From: Jeotgalicoccus psychrophilus DSM 19085
Lineage (GTDB): Bacteria > Bacillota > Bacilli > Staphylococcales > Salinicoccaceae
Length of the DNA: 64,000 nucleotides
Direction: 5' to 3'
NCBI RefSeq assembly: GCF_000425845.1
Contig: NZ_AUEF01000001.1
Location: forward strand, 1-64,000
This document shows, piece by piece, positions 19,177-27,029 of the stretch (its first letter is position 1; every line of letters begins with the position of its first letter). The notes beneath the pieces were generated by a model. The model ran no database searches. It saw only the letters and a list, made by a program, of their open reading frames with translations, and was not told the DNA's origin. The translations under genes were made by a program, and so were the position numbers.

Positions 19177-20052
19177 TCACCCTAAGTTTAAAGTTGATAA
19201 ATACTTCTCTGCGAGACGGAGATCATGATGCTGCAGCACCTTGTTAATATGTCCAATATCAAGGTTAAGTGTGCTCTTGTCCATCAGTCCGTCCAGTTTC
19301 ATCGGCACGTCCGTAATAATTTCAGCAAGACGCTGGGACATTTTAAGTGAGTCCATATCATTTATAATCTTGTCCTGCATTTTCGGCGTCAGCGTATCCA
19401 GATTGTTTAACAGCTGATCGACCGAGCCGTGGGTTTGAATCAGTTTAAGCGCAGTCTTCTCTCCAATACCTGCGACACCTGAATAGCCGTCACTCGCGTC
19501 GCCCATCAATGCTTTGACATCGATAAACTGCTCCGGTGTAATACCGTACTGGTCATGAAACGCCATGAAGTCGTAATAGTGATATTCCGTATAACCTTTT
19601 TTAGTCAGCCAGATTCTGTTTGTCTGGTTAATGAGCTGGAGCAGATCGCGGTCACCGCTGACAATCGTCAGGTTATCGATGTGACGTGCGACTGTGCCGA
19701 TGACATCATCCGCTTCATAGCCGACGATACCGTCCTGATAAAAACCGATATCGTGCATAACGTCTTTAATCATGCCGAACTGCGGCACCATTTCTTCAGG
19801 CGCCGCCACGCGGTTTGCTTTATAACCTTCGTACCATTCGTTTCTTACTGACTTCGAACCCATATCCCAGGCGATAATAACATTATCCGGTTTAGTGAGT
19901 TCGAGCAATTTGAACGTATGTCTCAGCATGCCTTGAACACCGTTCGTCGGAACATCTTTACTGTTATACATAAATTGATTACGGAAGCTTGTCGCGTAAA
20001 AGTGTCTGAACAGTAAAGCCATGCCGTCTATTATTAAAGTGTGCTGTGTCAA
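19177..20052 (-). CDS. ypcP: 5'-3' exonuclease (YpcP, PolI-exonuclease-like)
   Basis: This FEN-type nuclease corresponds to the 5'-3' exonuclease domain of DNA polymerase I and would remove RNA primers and flaps. The 291 residues show LIIDGMALLFR with the first metal aspartate, GYEADDVIGT, SGDRDLLQL, LMGDASDGYSGVAGIGEKTA (helix-3-turn clamp and H3TH). The start is taken as TTG at 20052, 7 nt after GGAGGG. The longer frame to 20148 would overlap dynA by 71 bp. The protein is stand-alone and not fused to a polymerase. Confidence 0.92.
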   Translation of the reverse strand: MTQHTLIIDGMALLFRHFYATSFRNQFMYNSKDVPTNGVQGMLRHTFKLLELTKPDNVIIAWDMGSKSVRNEWYEGYKANRVAAPEEMVPQFGMIKDVMHDIGFYQDGIVGYEADDVIGTVARHIDNLTIVSGDRDLLQLINQTNRIWLTKKGYTEYHYYDFMAFHDQYGITPEQFIDVKALMGDASDGYSGVAGIGEKTALKLIQTHGSVDQLLNNLDTLTPKMQDKIINDMDSLKMSQRLAEIITDVPMKLDGLMDKSTLNLDIGHINKVLQHHDLRLAEKYLSTLNLG

Positions 20053-20077
20053 AATGTTCCCTCCATTGATAAATCCA

Positions 20078-23000
20078 TTAAATAGAAATGCTTTCCACTG
20101 CTTTAAGCAGATTCGCATCTTCATCGTAGTCCGTCCGCGATATTTCATCAGGCTCAGCTTGCAAGGCTGCTGTAATCATCACGCGATCTTCTTTAAGCTC
20201 CGCGTCAAGCAATGCTGTATATTTCTCTGCCAGCTGTTCCATATGCGCTTTTAATGCAGCTGTATCGACTGACTGGACAATTGTCTCTGCCAGTTCCAAT
20301 AATGCATCTCTGTAGTCTCCGGTCTTGTTTTTGTTCTGATAGAGAATCTTATCGAACGGTACTAATACTTCAGCATCAATATGAACTGACGGTTCTTCTG
20401 CCTTAACACTTGTCACTGACAGTGTACCCGGTGTCCCTGCAATCTCTAAGCGTTCGTTAAACTGTGTAATCATCTGTGACGTCTGCATGTCTGCCTGACG
20501 GTATACTGCATTAAAGGCAATGCTCGTCTCAAGCGTCAGGAAGTCTTCGATATTACGTACGATAATAGATTTATGATCTCTGATGTAATGCTTATTGCTC
20601 ATCGCGGAAACAGTTAACAGCCCTTTTAGGTGATCATACAGCTGGAGGCGAAGCCGATTCGTCAGATACGTAAGTATAATATCGATTTCCTGTTTCAGCG
20701 TATCGTTAATACTCCCTGCTGTAATGCCGTCGATATTATTAAGTAAGTCCTTTCGAAGTTCAAGCAGTTTAGCCCGCTCTTCTCCGTTATCTTCAAACTG
20801 GCGGATATTACTCATTAATGTATTAATCAGCTGTCTCTGTGTTTCCTGCAGCGTCTTATACTGCACATTCCCCGACTGCTGGTCAGCGATATGCATAATT
20901 TCAGCTTTAGCTGTAGTGAAGTACTCGTCACCTTCGTCTAAGGCGCGTTTACTTGAAACTGGATAGAGCACGTGTTTAATATGCATTGTGTTTAACGCAT
21001 TACGCATATAATCGAGCACTTTGTCTTTATCCGCTTCAGACTTCATTAAGTCTACTGCATTTATAATAAAGATAATCGGGAAGTCCTTCCCTTTCAGCGA
21101 TTGAATATACTGCAGGAAAGTTTCATCCGAACGCGAGAATACATGGTTATAGTACGACACGTAAATAATCATATCGCTATCAGTAATAATGTCTCTCGTT
21201 TCCGATGTATGACGGGCGTTAATAGAATTAATCCCCGGCGAGTCGACCAGCGTATATGATTGAGTCATATCGTTATCGAGGGAGACATTCGCTTTATGAA
21301 TAAAGGTCGAGTCTTTATCATTACTGATCTTCGCAATCAAGTCCTCTGTATCGATGCTGACTGTCTGACCGAGATCGTCTTTATAATGAGCGTAGTTTTC
21401 CTGTATACCGGCTAAGAGCGGCTTATATGTGTCATCCACCTTACCGATGTTCCTGCTGATCCACTTCTGATAGCCGCCGGCAGTATCATGACGCTCTCCT
21501 GACAGTGCAGCAAGTGTCTCTGTTAAATCCGCTTCACTTTTATACACGACAGTACTCGTCTCATCATTATTAATCTCCGTAATTGTTGCAGTAGTAGGGT
21601 TTGGGCTTGTCGTTAAATGCTTAGCCCCCATCAGTGCGTTAATGAACGTTGTCTTTCCTGCACTGAATCCGCCGAAGACGCTAATGTTTGCCTTGCCGTT
21701 ATCTATACGCTGAAGCTTATCGTTTAACAGTCTTCTGTAGTCGGTATAGCGCGGTGAGTCTGCCAAGAGAGTAACGAGTTCACGAAAAGCGGTTAAATTC
21801 ATATCATCTTCATTGTTAACCGTAAATTCGTTATGTCTACTTTCTTTGACTTCGACGTGATTATCATCGTCATACGATAAAGTAATCTCTTCCAGCAGAT
21901 TTAACTTGTCAATCTCATCATCCATATGAATGTAGAAATGACGGTAATTCTGCGTATCGAGTGATTCGATTAAGCCGAGCAGCTCGCCTGCTTTAATATA
22001 GAGTTCTTTCTCACTCGTTAACGTTGTCTGTGCTTTTACTTCCCCGGTATCGGAGGCAGTCAGCTTGTCCATATGAACGATTGCTTGTTCCGAAACTTCT
22101 TTAGTTAAGGCTGCCTTCAGCTTATCGAAGTAATTAGTAATATACGTCTGGTTCAGTGAAGTAATCTTCTCCGTGCCTAGGAAGGCGTTATTCCATTCAA
22201 ACTTAAACGGTTCTCCGATTAAGCCGAGCGCCTGAAAGAAGCTGTTAATATTCGCATTAATTTCTGTATGTATGACAGGCTGTATTGATTCATTTACTTC
22301 CTTAAGGCTTTCTTCATACAGTGCCTGTTCTTTTTTCTTCTTGTTAAACAATCCGCCCGCTTTTGTCTCCCCTGCCATTACTTTTAAATATGCCGTAATC
22401 GCATCTTTTACCTGATGCGGAAATAAGTAGCTGTCTTTGACGAGTTTCTTAACGGATTCTTTGACGTGACTTCTTAATTCATCTGCGTCACTATGCAGAT
22501 AATTAATTTCAGCCTTCTTCAGTTCGTTGTTTAAATACTCAATTCGTTCAGCCGCCTTCTCACTTGTCAGCTCATTATCGAGCTGCAGCGACTCATGTAA
22601 TGCAGCCATTTCATCACGTAAATACGCAAGCTGTTTATCCTCGATATTTTTAGTAATACGCGTGTCATACGATATTTCAAATGCTGCACGGTTTTCTTCA
22701 GTCTGCTGGATGAAGGCCTTTAATTCGTCTATACGGTTATAGGGCGACTCATAGATAGAAGTTGTGAATAAATGCTCCGGATGAATGTTCCAGTTCGTGA
22801 GCGTACGTTTAACGCGGTTTAAAAAGGTATCTAAAGTAATCTCGCGGTCATCGTGCTTATCGATCTGGTTAATAATTAAGACGAGCGGTATATTAAGCCC
22901 GGCGATTTCCTTCAGCAGTGTTAAATTATGCTCGCTCTCCACGTGGTTGTATTCCACGGTGAAGAAGATTAAATCACTGTTCAGTAAAAAACGGTTGGCG

Positions 23001-23461
23001 GATTCTTCATGACTGTCTGTATTAGAGTCCACCCCCGGCGTATCTTGGAAAACTGTATTGTGCTGATAGTCTGGTGCTTGAATGTCCATAGTGATGGCCT
23101 GGATATCCATATCTTGTGTGTTCAGCTTTTTTAATTCGTCGTAGTTTTCAAGTGCTGCATACTGATACTGATTAATAAATGCCTGGATGCCCGTGCCGTC
23201 ACCAATTTGCACCGCGACGGTATTGCTTGTCGTCGGTACTGGTGATGATGGGAGAATGTCCTGTTTAAGCAAGTAGTTAATCAGGCTCGATTTCCCCGCA
23301 GAGTAATGGCCGATAAAAGAAAATACCAGCTGTTCGTTATACGTCTTTTGAATCGCATGGTCAATTTGCGAGACGAGCGTATCGTTATCGGACTTCAGAA
23401 TTTCTTTTTTAAGTTTATACAGCGTATTAAGCGTCTGTCTATTTTTCCCTTGTGCTGACAA
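20078..23461 (-). CDS. Double dynamin-like GTPase (DynA/YpbR-type)
   Basis: This large bacterial dynamin-like protein has 1127 residues and two GTPase modules in tandem, as in B. subtilis DynA. Module 1 has the P-loop GHYSAGKSS (51-59), switch SPVPTTSNTVA, DTPGVDSN and NQIDK. Module 2 has GGFSAGKTT (about 597), NPTTATI, DSPGINS and NAVDLM. Long helical regions follow each module. DynA tethers and fuses membranes and helps cells withstand pore-forming agents and phage. It starts 1 bp after the ypsC-like gene stop and is followed by ypcP. Confidence 0.92.
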   Translation of the reverse strand: MSAQGKNRQTLNTLYKLKKEILKSDNDTLVSQIDHAIQKTYNEQLVFSFIGHYSAGKSSLINYLLKQDILPSSPVPTTSNTVAVQIGDGTGIQAFINQYQYAALENYDELKKLNTQDMDIQAITMDIQAPDYQHNTVFQDTPGVDSNTDSHEESANRFLLNSDLIFFTVEYNHVESEHNLTLLKEIAGLNIPLVLIINQIDKHDDREITLDTFLNRVKRTLTNWNIHPEHLFTTSIYESPYNRIDELKAFIQQTEENRAAFEISYDTRITKNIEDKQLAYLRDEMAALHESLQLDNELTSEKAAERIEYLNNELKKAEINYLHSDADELRSHVKESVKKLVKDSYLFPHQVKDAITAYLKVMAGETKAGGLFNKKKKEQALYEESLKEVNESIQPVIHTEINANINSFFQALGLIGEPFKFEWNNAFLGTEKITSLNQTYITNYFDKLKAALTKEVSEQAIVHMDKLTASDTGEVKAQTTLTSEKELYIKAGELLGLIESLDTQNYRHFYIHMDDEIDKLNLLEEITLSYDDDNHVEVKESRHNEFTVNNEDDMNLTAFRELVTLLADSPRYTDYRRLLNDKLQRIDNGKANISVFGGFSAGKTTFINALMGAKHLTTSPNPTTATITEINNDETSTVVYKSEADLTETLAALSGERHDTAGGYQKWISRNIGKVDDTYKPLLAGIQENYAHYKDDLGQTVSIDTEDLIAKISNDKDSTFIHKANVSLDNDMTQSYTLVDSPGINSINARHTSETRDIITDSDMIIYVSYYNHVFSRSDETFLQYIQSLKGKDFPIIFIINAVDLMKSEADKDKVLDYMRNALNTMHIKHVLYPVSSKRALDEGDEYFTTAKAEIMHIADQQSGNVQYKTLQETQRQLINTLMSNIRQFEDNGEERAKLLELRKDLLNNIDGITAGSINDTLKQEIDIILTYLTNRLRLQLYDHLKGLLTVSAMSNKHYIRDHKSIIVRNIEDFLTLETSIAFNAVYRQADMQTSQMITQFNERLEIAGTPGTLSVTSVKAEEPSVHIDAEVLVPFDKILYQNKNKTGDYRDALLELAETIVQSVDTAALKAHMEQLAEKYTALLDAELKEDRVMITAALQAEPDEISRTDYDEDANLLKAVESISI

Positions 23462-24586
23462 CTATTCTTTCACTCCCCAGTATTGGAAGAACGTCGTTTC
23501 AATATAGCCGTTAAACAGCTTTCTGCGTTTCGTTGCTTTCTTGCCGACGATTTCTTCAAACTCTTTATTCGATGTCATTAAATATACGTTCAGCGACGGG
23601 TTATCTTCCATCAGTTCACCGATTTTCCCGTACATGGACTCCACGGCTTTTGCTTCACCAATACGTTCCCCGTAAGGCGGGTTTGTGACGAGCTGTGCAT
23701 TTTTATCGAGATCCTTAAGATCGTGCACATCGAGCGTGCTGAATTCAATATCCGCTTCCAGTCCGACTTCTTCCGCATTTTTAATTGCGATATTAATCAT
23801 ATTAGGTTCAATGTCTGTCGCGTAAATTTTAATTTCTTTGTCGTAGTCCGCTTCGTTTTCACATTGCGTGCGTACTTCTGTCCACAGCTCTTCAGGAATA
23901 ATGTCCCACGACTCACTGTCGAATGTACGGTTGGAACCTGGTGCGATGTTACGTGCAATCATCGCTGCTTCCAGCGCAATTGTTCCTGAACCGACGAACG
24001 GGTCATACAGGGTCTTGTCCCCTGTGTAATTTGCAAGCTTCAGCATTGCAGCTGCGAGCGTTTCTTTAATTGGAGCATCACCCTGAGCGAGTCTGTAACC
24101 GCGTTTATGGAGTGCGTCACCGCTCGTGTCGACAGTTAGTATTGCTCTGTCTTTTAAAATGTTAATATCAATTTTATAGCGTGGTCCATCTTCAGGCAGC
24201 TTCCCTGTCATCTTAAAAGCATCTTTTAAATGTTCAACGATGGCTTTTTTCGTAATCCGCTGCACGTCAGGCACACTGAACAGTGTCGACTTGTGGGAGC
24301 GTCCTGTAACAGGGAATTCAGCATTTGGTCCGAGAATGTCTGATAATGGTAATGCTTTAACCGCTTCAAACAGTTCGTCGAACGTTGTGACGTTAAAATC
24401 GCCGAGGACAATTCTAATACGGTCCACTGTACGGAGTTTTAAGTTTGTTTCGACGATTGTGCGTTCATCGCCTTCGAAGTATACGCGGCCGTTTTCGAGT
24501 TCAGTTTCAAGGCCTAATGATTTAATTTCATCCGAGACGACACGTTCAAGTCCCATGGGTGTGTTGACAATAAATTTAAAGTTCAT
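23462..24586 (-). CDS. THUMP-domain rRNA N2-guanine methyltransferase (YpsC/RlmL-like)
   Basis: The protein has 374 residues: an N-terminal ferredoxin-like plus THUMP RNA-binding region (about 1-160) and a C-terminal Rossmann methyltransferase. The latter has DPFVGSGTIALEAAMIA as the AdoMet motif and TNPPYGERIG as the catalytic NPPY motif. It belongs to the RlmL/YpsC class expected to methylate a guanine in 23S rRNA. The neighbourhood next to rnpB and gpsB is conserved in bacilli and staphylococci. The exact target base is inferred from the family only. Confidence 0.9.
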   Translation of the reverse strand: MNFKFIVNTPMGLERVVSDEIKSLGLETELENGRVYFEGDERTIVETNLKLRTVDRIRIVLGDFNVTTFDELFEAVKALPLSDILGPNAEFPVTGRSHKSTLFSVPDVQRITKKAIVEHLKDAFKMTGKLPEDGPRYKIDINILKDRAILTVDTSGDALHKRGYRLAQGDAPIKETLAAAMLKLANYTGDKTLYDPFVGSGTIALEAAMIARNIAPGSNRTFDSESWDIIPEELWTEVRTQCENEADYDKEIKIYATDIEPNMINIAIKNAEEVGLEADIEFSTLDVHDLKDLDKNAQLVTNPPYGERIGEAKAVESMYGKIGELMEDNPSLNVYLMTSNKEFEEIVGKKATKRRKLFNGYIETTFFQYWGVKE

Positions 24587-24640
24587 ATTAAGAAGCTCCT
24601 AAAGTTTGATTTAATTACATTATAGTATGAAAATAAGCAT

Positions 24641-24676
24641 AAAAAAAGCTCTCCTCAAATGTGGAGAGCTTTTTTG
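24641..24676. terminator. Terminator of rnpB
   Basis: GCTCTCC and GGAGAGC pair around an 8-nt loop, with A7 on one side and T6 on the other. On the minus strand it lies just after the RNase P RNA; the symmetric flanks would allow function on both strands. Confidence 0.85.
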
Positions 24677-24680
24677 TCTA

Positions 24681-25095
24681 GTCCGGTTTCTCTATAAGCC
24701 ATGTTTTGTCCCGCTGTGCTGCTGGCGTGCACTAGTATACACTCGCACATTGGTGATAATCATCTGTCTATATTAAATGAATAATATCTCTCCGTCAGTT
24801 GAATTCCTGTTGGAAAGTGCTCCTACCTAATTTGGATTGCTCACTCGAGGGGTTTACCGCGTTCCATCTTCATCATTTCTTTTGAAGCTCGTTTCTGTGG
24901 CACTTTTAAAGCTACTCTATTCATATGCTTAAGCACTTAGAATATTTCGCAGCCGTCAAGATATAAAATATCATTGCCCAGACTTATGGTTTCATCTGGC
25001 ACGAACACTACGGCCATCTCAGGCCGTGTGAGCATGGACTTTCCTCTATGCAGGCATGCTGCATAGCGATTATCCGAGTTACCGTCTGTTTTATT
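24681..25095 (-). ncRNA. rnpB: RNase P RNA, Bacillus type B
   Basis: The region has no reading frame but carries the RNase P RNA signature blocks on the minus strand, in order. These are GGATAATCGCTATGCAG near the 5' end, GAGGAAAGTCCATGCTC, GCCGTAGTGTTCGTGCC, AAAGTGCCAC, GGAACGCGGTAAACCCCTCG, and ACAAAACATGGCTTATAGA near the 3' end. Together they match the type B architecture of Bacillus and Staphylococcus. The RNA is the catalytic part of the enzyme that trims tRNA 5' leaders. Ends are approximate: the 5' end near 25085-25095 is inferred from helix P1, and the 3' end is set by the terminator. Confidence 0.96.
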
Positions 25096-25131
25096 TTAAA
25101 AGTTCTTAAAATACATTGTTAATACTGCTCT

Positions 25132-25458
25132 TTACTTGTTTGCTGTGCTGCCAAAAACTTGTTTTTCAAGACTCGAAAGACGCTTTAAAATATCAATCTG
25201 CTGATTTTGACCGCTGCCGCCCTGAGTGCGTGTATTTGTTGCCACTCTGATGCGGAGATCCTCAACTTCCTTTTTTAAACGTGCATTTTCTTCTTCAAGT
25301 TTTTTAATATTGTTGTTCATGTCTGCCATTTTTTGATAATCACTGATAACGTCGTCAAGAAAACTATCTACTTCTATCGGCTTAAAACCTCTTAGTGATT
25401 TTTCGAATTCTTTCTCGAATATATCTTTTGCAGACAGCCTTAGCGTATAGTCACTCAT
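25132..25458 (-). CDS. gpsB: Cell division protein GpsB
   Basis: This DivIVA-like coiled-coil protein has 108 residues. The N-terminal membrane-binding region contains the GYRF-like segment [24 protein letters not shown], a heptad-rich coil follows (about 35-75), and the C-terminus forms a short helical bundle ([14 protein letters not shown]). GpsB brings class A penicillin-binding proteins to the division site; the PBP gene at 27030-29453 is a plausible partner. It is located between rnpB and ypsA, the usual order in the group. Confidence 0.94.
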   Translation of the reverse strand: MSDYTLRLSAKDIFEKEFEKSLRGFKPIEVDSFLDDVISDYQKMADMNNNIKKLEEENARLKKEVEDLRIRVATNTRTQGGSGQNQQIDILKRLSSLEKQVFGSTANK

Positions 25459-25469
25459 ACTTACACCTC

Positions 25470-26009
25470 TTAACTATCATATCTGTCATTAATGAAATCA
25501 TTAATATCATCAAATTGTATTCTTTCAATATTATAATGACTTTCCGCACTTAATTCAAGCATAACACTGTATATATATTTTAAATTTGTTTCCGTCTCGC
25601 TGTCATAGACGAGGAGACCGTAATCAGAATGCGCGGTCACGAACTGATTAATCGCTTTAAACATACTCGGGTCCCCGTACTCCCGTTCAAAGATAAACTG
25701 ATGAAAGTCCGCGTGTTCCAGTATATTATTTAAATTGATTTTATCGGATTCGTTATAGCGGTCGTCGAATTTATGAAACGGCTTCAAGACACCGAGCTTA
25801 ATATCGTAGTCTTCCTTTAAGTCGATAATCTCATTTGCCGCATACATTTCTATTCCCGTATAGCCCTGGATGATAAACCACTCGGCGCCCTCTTCAGCGA
25901 GATTGATAATCCGCTGACGGAGGAAATCACGGAGTACTTTTACTTCCGGCTGGGAATCTTTAAAGATGCCGAGCTCGTAGTGGCGGTAGCCTGTAATGAA
26001 CACTCTCAC
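25470..26009 (-). CDS. YpsA-family SLOG-domain protein (DUF1273)
   Basis: The protein has 179 residues with a Rossmann-like SLOG fold: N-terminal [13 protein letters not shown], then [18 protein letters not shown] and late [11 protein letters not shown]. subtilis YpsA and its S. aureus counterpart affect cell division and possibly bind a nucleotide. The GTG at 26009 overlaps the yppE stop (GTGA) and has AAGGAAGG 6 nt upstream, so the longer frame to 26042 is rejected. It lies 11 bp upstream of gpsB, supporting a joint division role. Confidence 0.9.
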   Translation of the reverse strand: MRVFITGYRHYELGIFKDSQPEVKVLRDFLRQRIINLAEEGAEWFIIQGYTGIEMYAANEIIDLKEDYDIKLGVLKPFHKFDDRYNESDKINLNNILEHADFHQFIFEREYGDPSMFKAINQFVTAHSDYGLLVYDSETETNLKYIYSVMLELSAESHYNIERIQFDDINDFINDRYDS

Positions 26010-26341
26010 AGCAAACCTTCCTTGCCGGCATGATGCACCCACATATTAATATATTTGAATTTTTCATGATACAGTTTTAAACTGAAGCGGGATACGTGAC
26101 AGCTCATTAAGAGTTCCATCAGCTCGTCGCTCATGATTTCCCTGACCCGTTCTGTCAGCCGTTCATCGGTCTGTATTTGGAGCAGCTGGTCTGCGAGTAC
26201 TTTATTCTGCTTAAGAAAAGGTTCTATTTCTGTAGCGAAATCGAACTCGTAACCGGCTCTTGCTTTATCGTAGCGGCTCGCGATTTCATCGAGCATTTCG
26301 CGGTAATCGCTGTATGATGCATTTCTTGACAAATTGGACAC
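26006..26341 (-). CDS. YppE-like DUF1798 protein
   Basis: The protein has about 111 residues, predicted all-helical, soluble and rich in charged residues. It matches the YppE/DUF1798 family by position (between recU and ypsA, divergent from recU) and by the helical patterns and MWVHHAGKEGL end. Function is unknown. The start is uncertain: GTG at 26341 is only 2 nt from AGGTGGT, and TTG at 26332 is 9 nt away. The plus-strand promoter of recU overlaps its first codons. Confidence 0.75.
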   Translation of the reverse strand: MSNLSRNASYSDYREMLDEIASRYDKARAGYEFDFATEIEPFLKQNKVLADQLLQIQTDERLTERVREIMSDELMELLMSCHVSRFSLKLYHEKFKYINMWVHHAGKEGLL

Positions 26342-26353
26342 ACCACCTATAAT
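26326..26353 (+). promoter_or_regulatory. Consensus sigma-A promoter for recU-pbp
   Basis: TTGACA (26326-26331) and TATAAT (26348-26353) are both perfect and separated by 16 bp. Transcription would run rightward into recU, leaving a leader of about 70 nt. The -35 box lies inside the first codons of the divergent yppE gene, so the two genes share this sequence. Confidence 0.8.
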
Positions 26354-26427
26354 AATGAAATGTTAATCAAACTCTAATTAATATATAATAATAAGTATAT
26401 ATAATAACAGTCTGGAGTGCGAGTTTA

Positions 26428-27018
26428 ATGAAATACCCTCAGGGTGTCAAAAAAAATCAATCGAATGTAACGCTTGCGAATAAAGAAACGAACTATGGTC
26501 AGCGCGGCATGACTCTGGAAAAAGATCTCGATAAGACCAATCAATTTTATCTGGATACTAAGCGGGCAATTATACATAAGAAGCCCACGCCGGTGCAGAT
26601 TGTCGATGTTGATTATCCGTCACGGAAAAAAGCTAAAATAACGGAAGCCTACTTTAAAGTTCCGTCGACCAGTGACTATAATGGTTTATATAAAGGGAAA
26701 TACATTGATTTTGAAGCGAAAGAAACCCGCAACAAAACGCGCTTCCCTTTGATAAATATTCATGCACATCAGGTCGAGCACATGCGCGCCTGCCACAATC
26801 AGGGCGGCATTGTTTTTCTCATTGTTAAATTTACCGTTCACGATGAAGTCTACCTTTATCCGTTTGAACATTTCGCTAAACACTGGGATTTATTTATAGG
26901 CGACGGCAGAAAGTCCATAACCTATGCTGACATTAAGGATGAGAGTATTTTACTACCAATAAAATACAATCCGCGTTATGATTATTTAGCTGCAGTTGAC
27001 GAATTTTATTTTGAATAG
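26428..27018 (+). CDS. recU: Holliday junction resolvase RecU
   Basis: RecU cuts four-way DNA junctions during recombination and chromosome segregation. The 196 residues contain the PD-(D/E)xK-type nuclease core: TSDYNGLYKGKYIDFEAKET (catalytic D, E and K) followed by INIHAHQVEHM and GGIVFLIVKF. The N-terminal basic segment (YPQGVKK...NYGQRGMTLEKDL) matches the DNA-binding tail. The gene is 11 bp upstream of the PBP gene, the conserved recU-pbp pair of Firmicutes. Confidence 0.96.
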   Translation: MKYPQGVKKNQSNVTLANKETNYGQRGMTLEKDLDKTNQFYLDTKRAIIHKKPTPVQIVDVDYPSRKKAKITEAYFKVPSTSDYNGLYKGKYIDFEAKETRNKTRFPLINIHAHQVEHMRACHNQGGIVFLIVKFTVHDEVYLYPFEHFAKHWDLFIGDGRKSITYADIKDESILLPIKYNPRYDYLAAVDEFYFE

Positions 27019-27029
27019 GGAGAATATAT

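Noticed and set aside
24587-25131. Unannotated protein gene in the 545-bp gap before gpsB
   Set aside because: No frame of note exists; the conserved blocks identify RNase P RNA instead.
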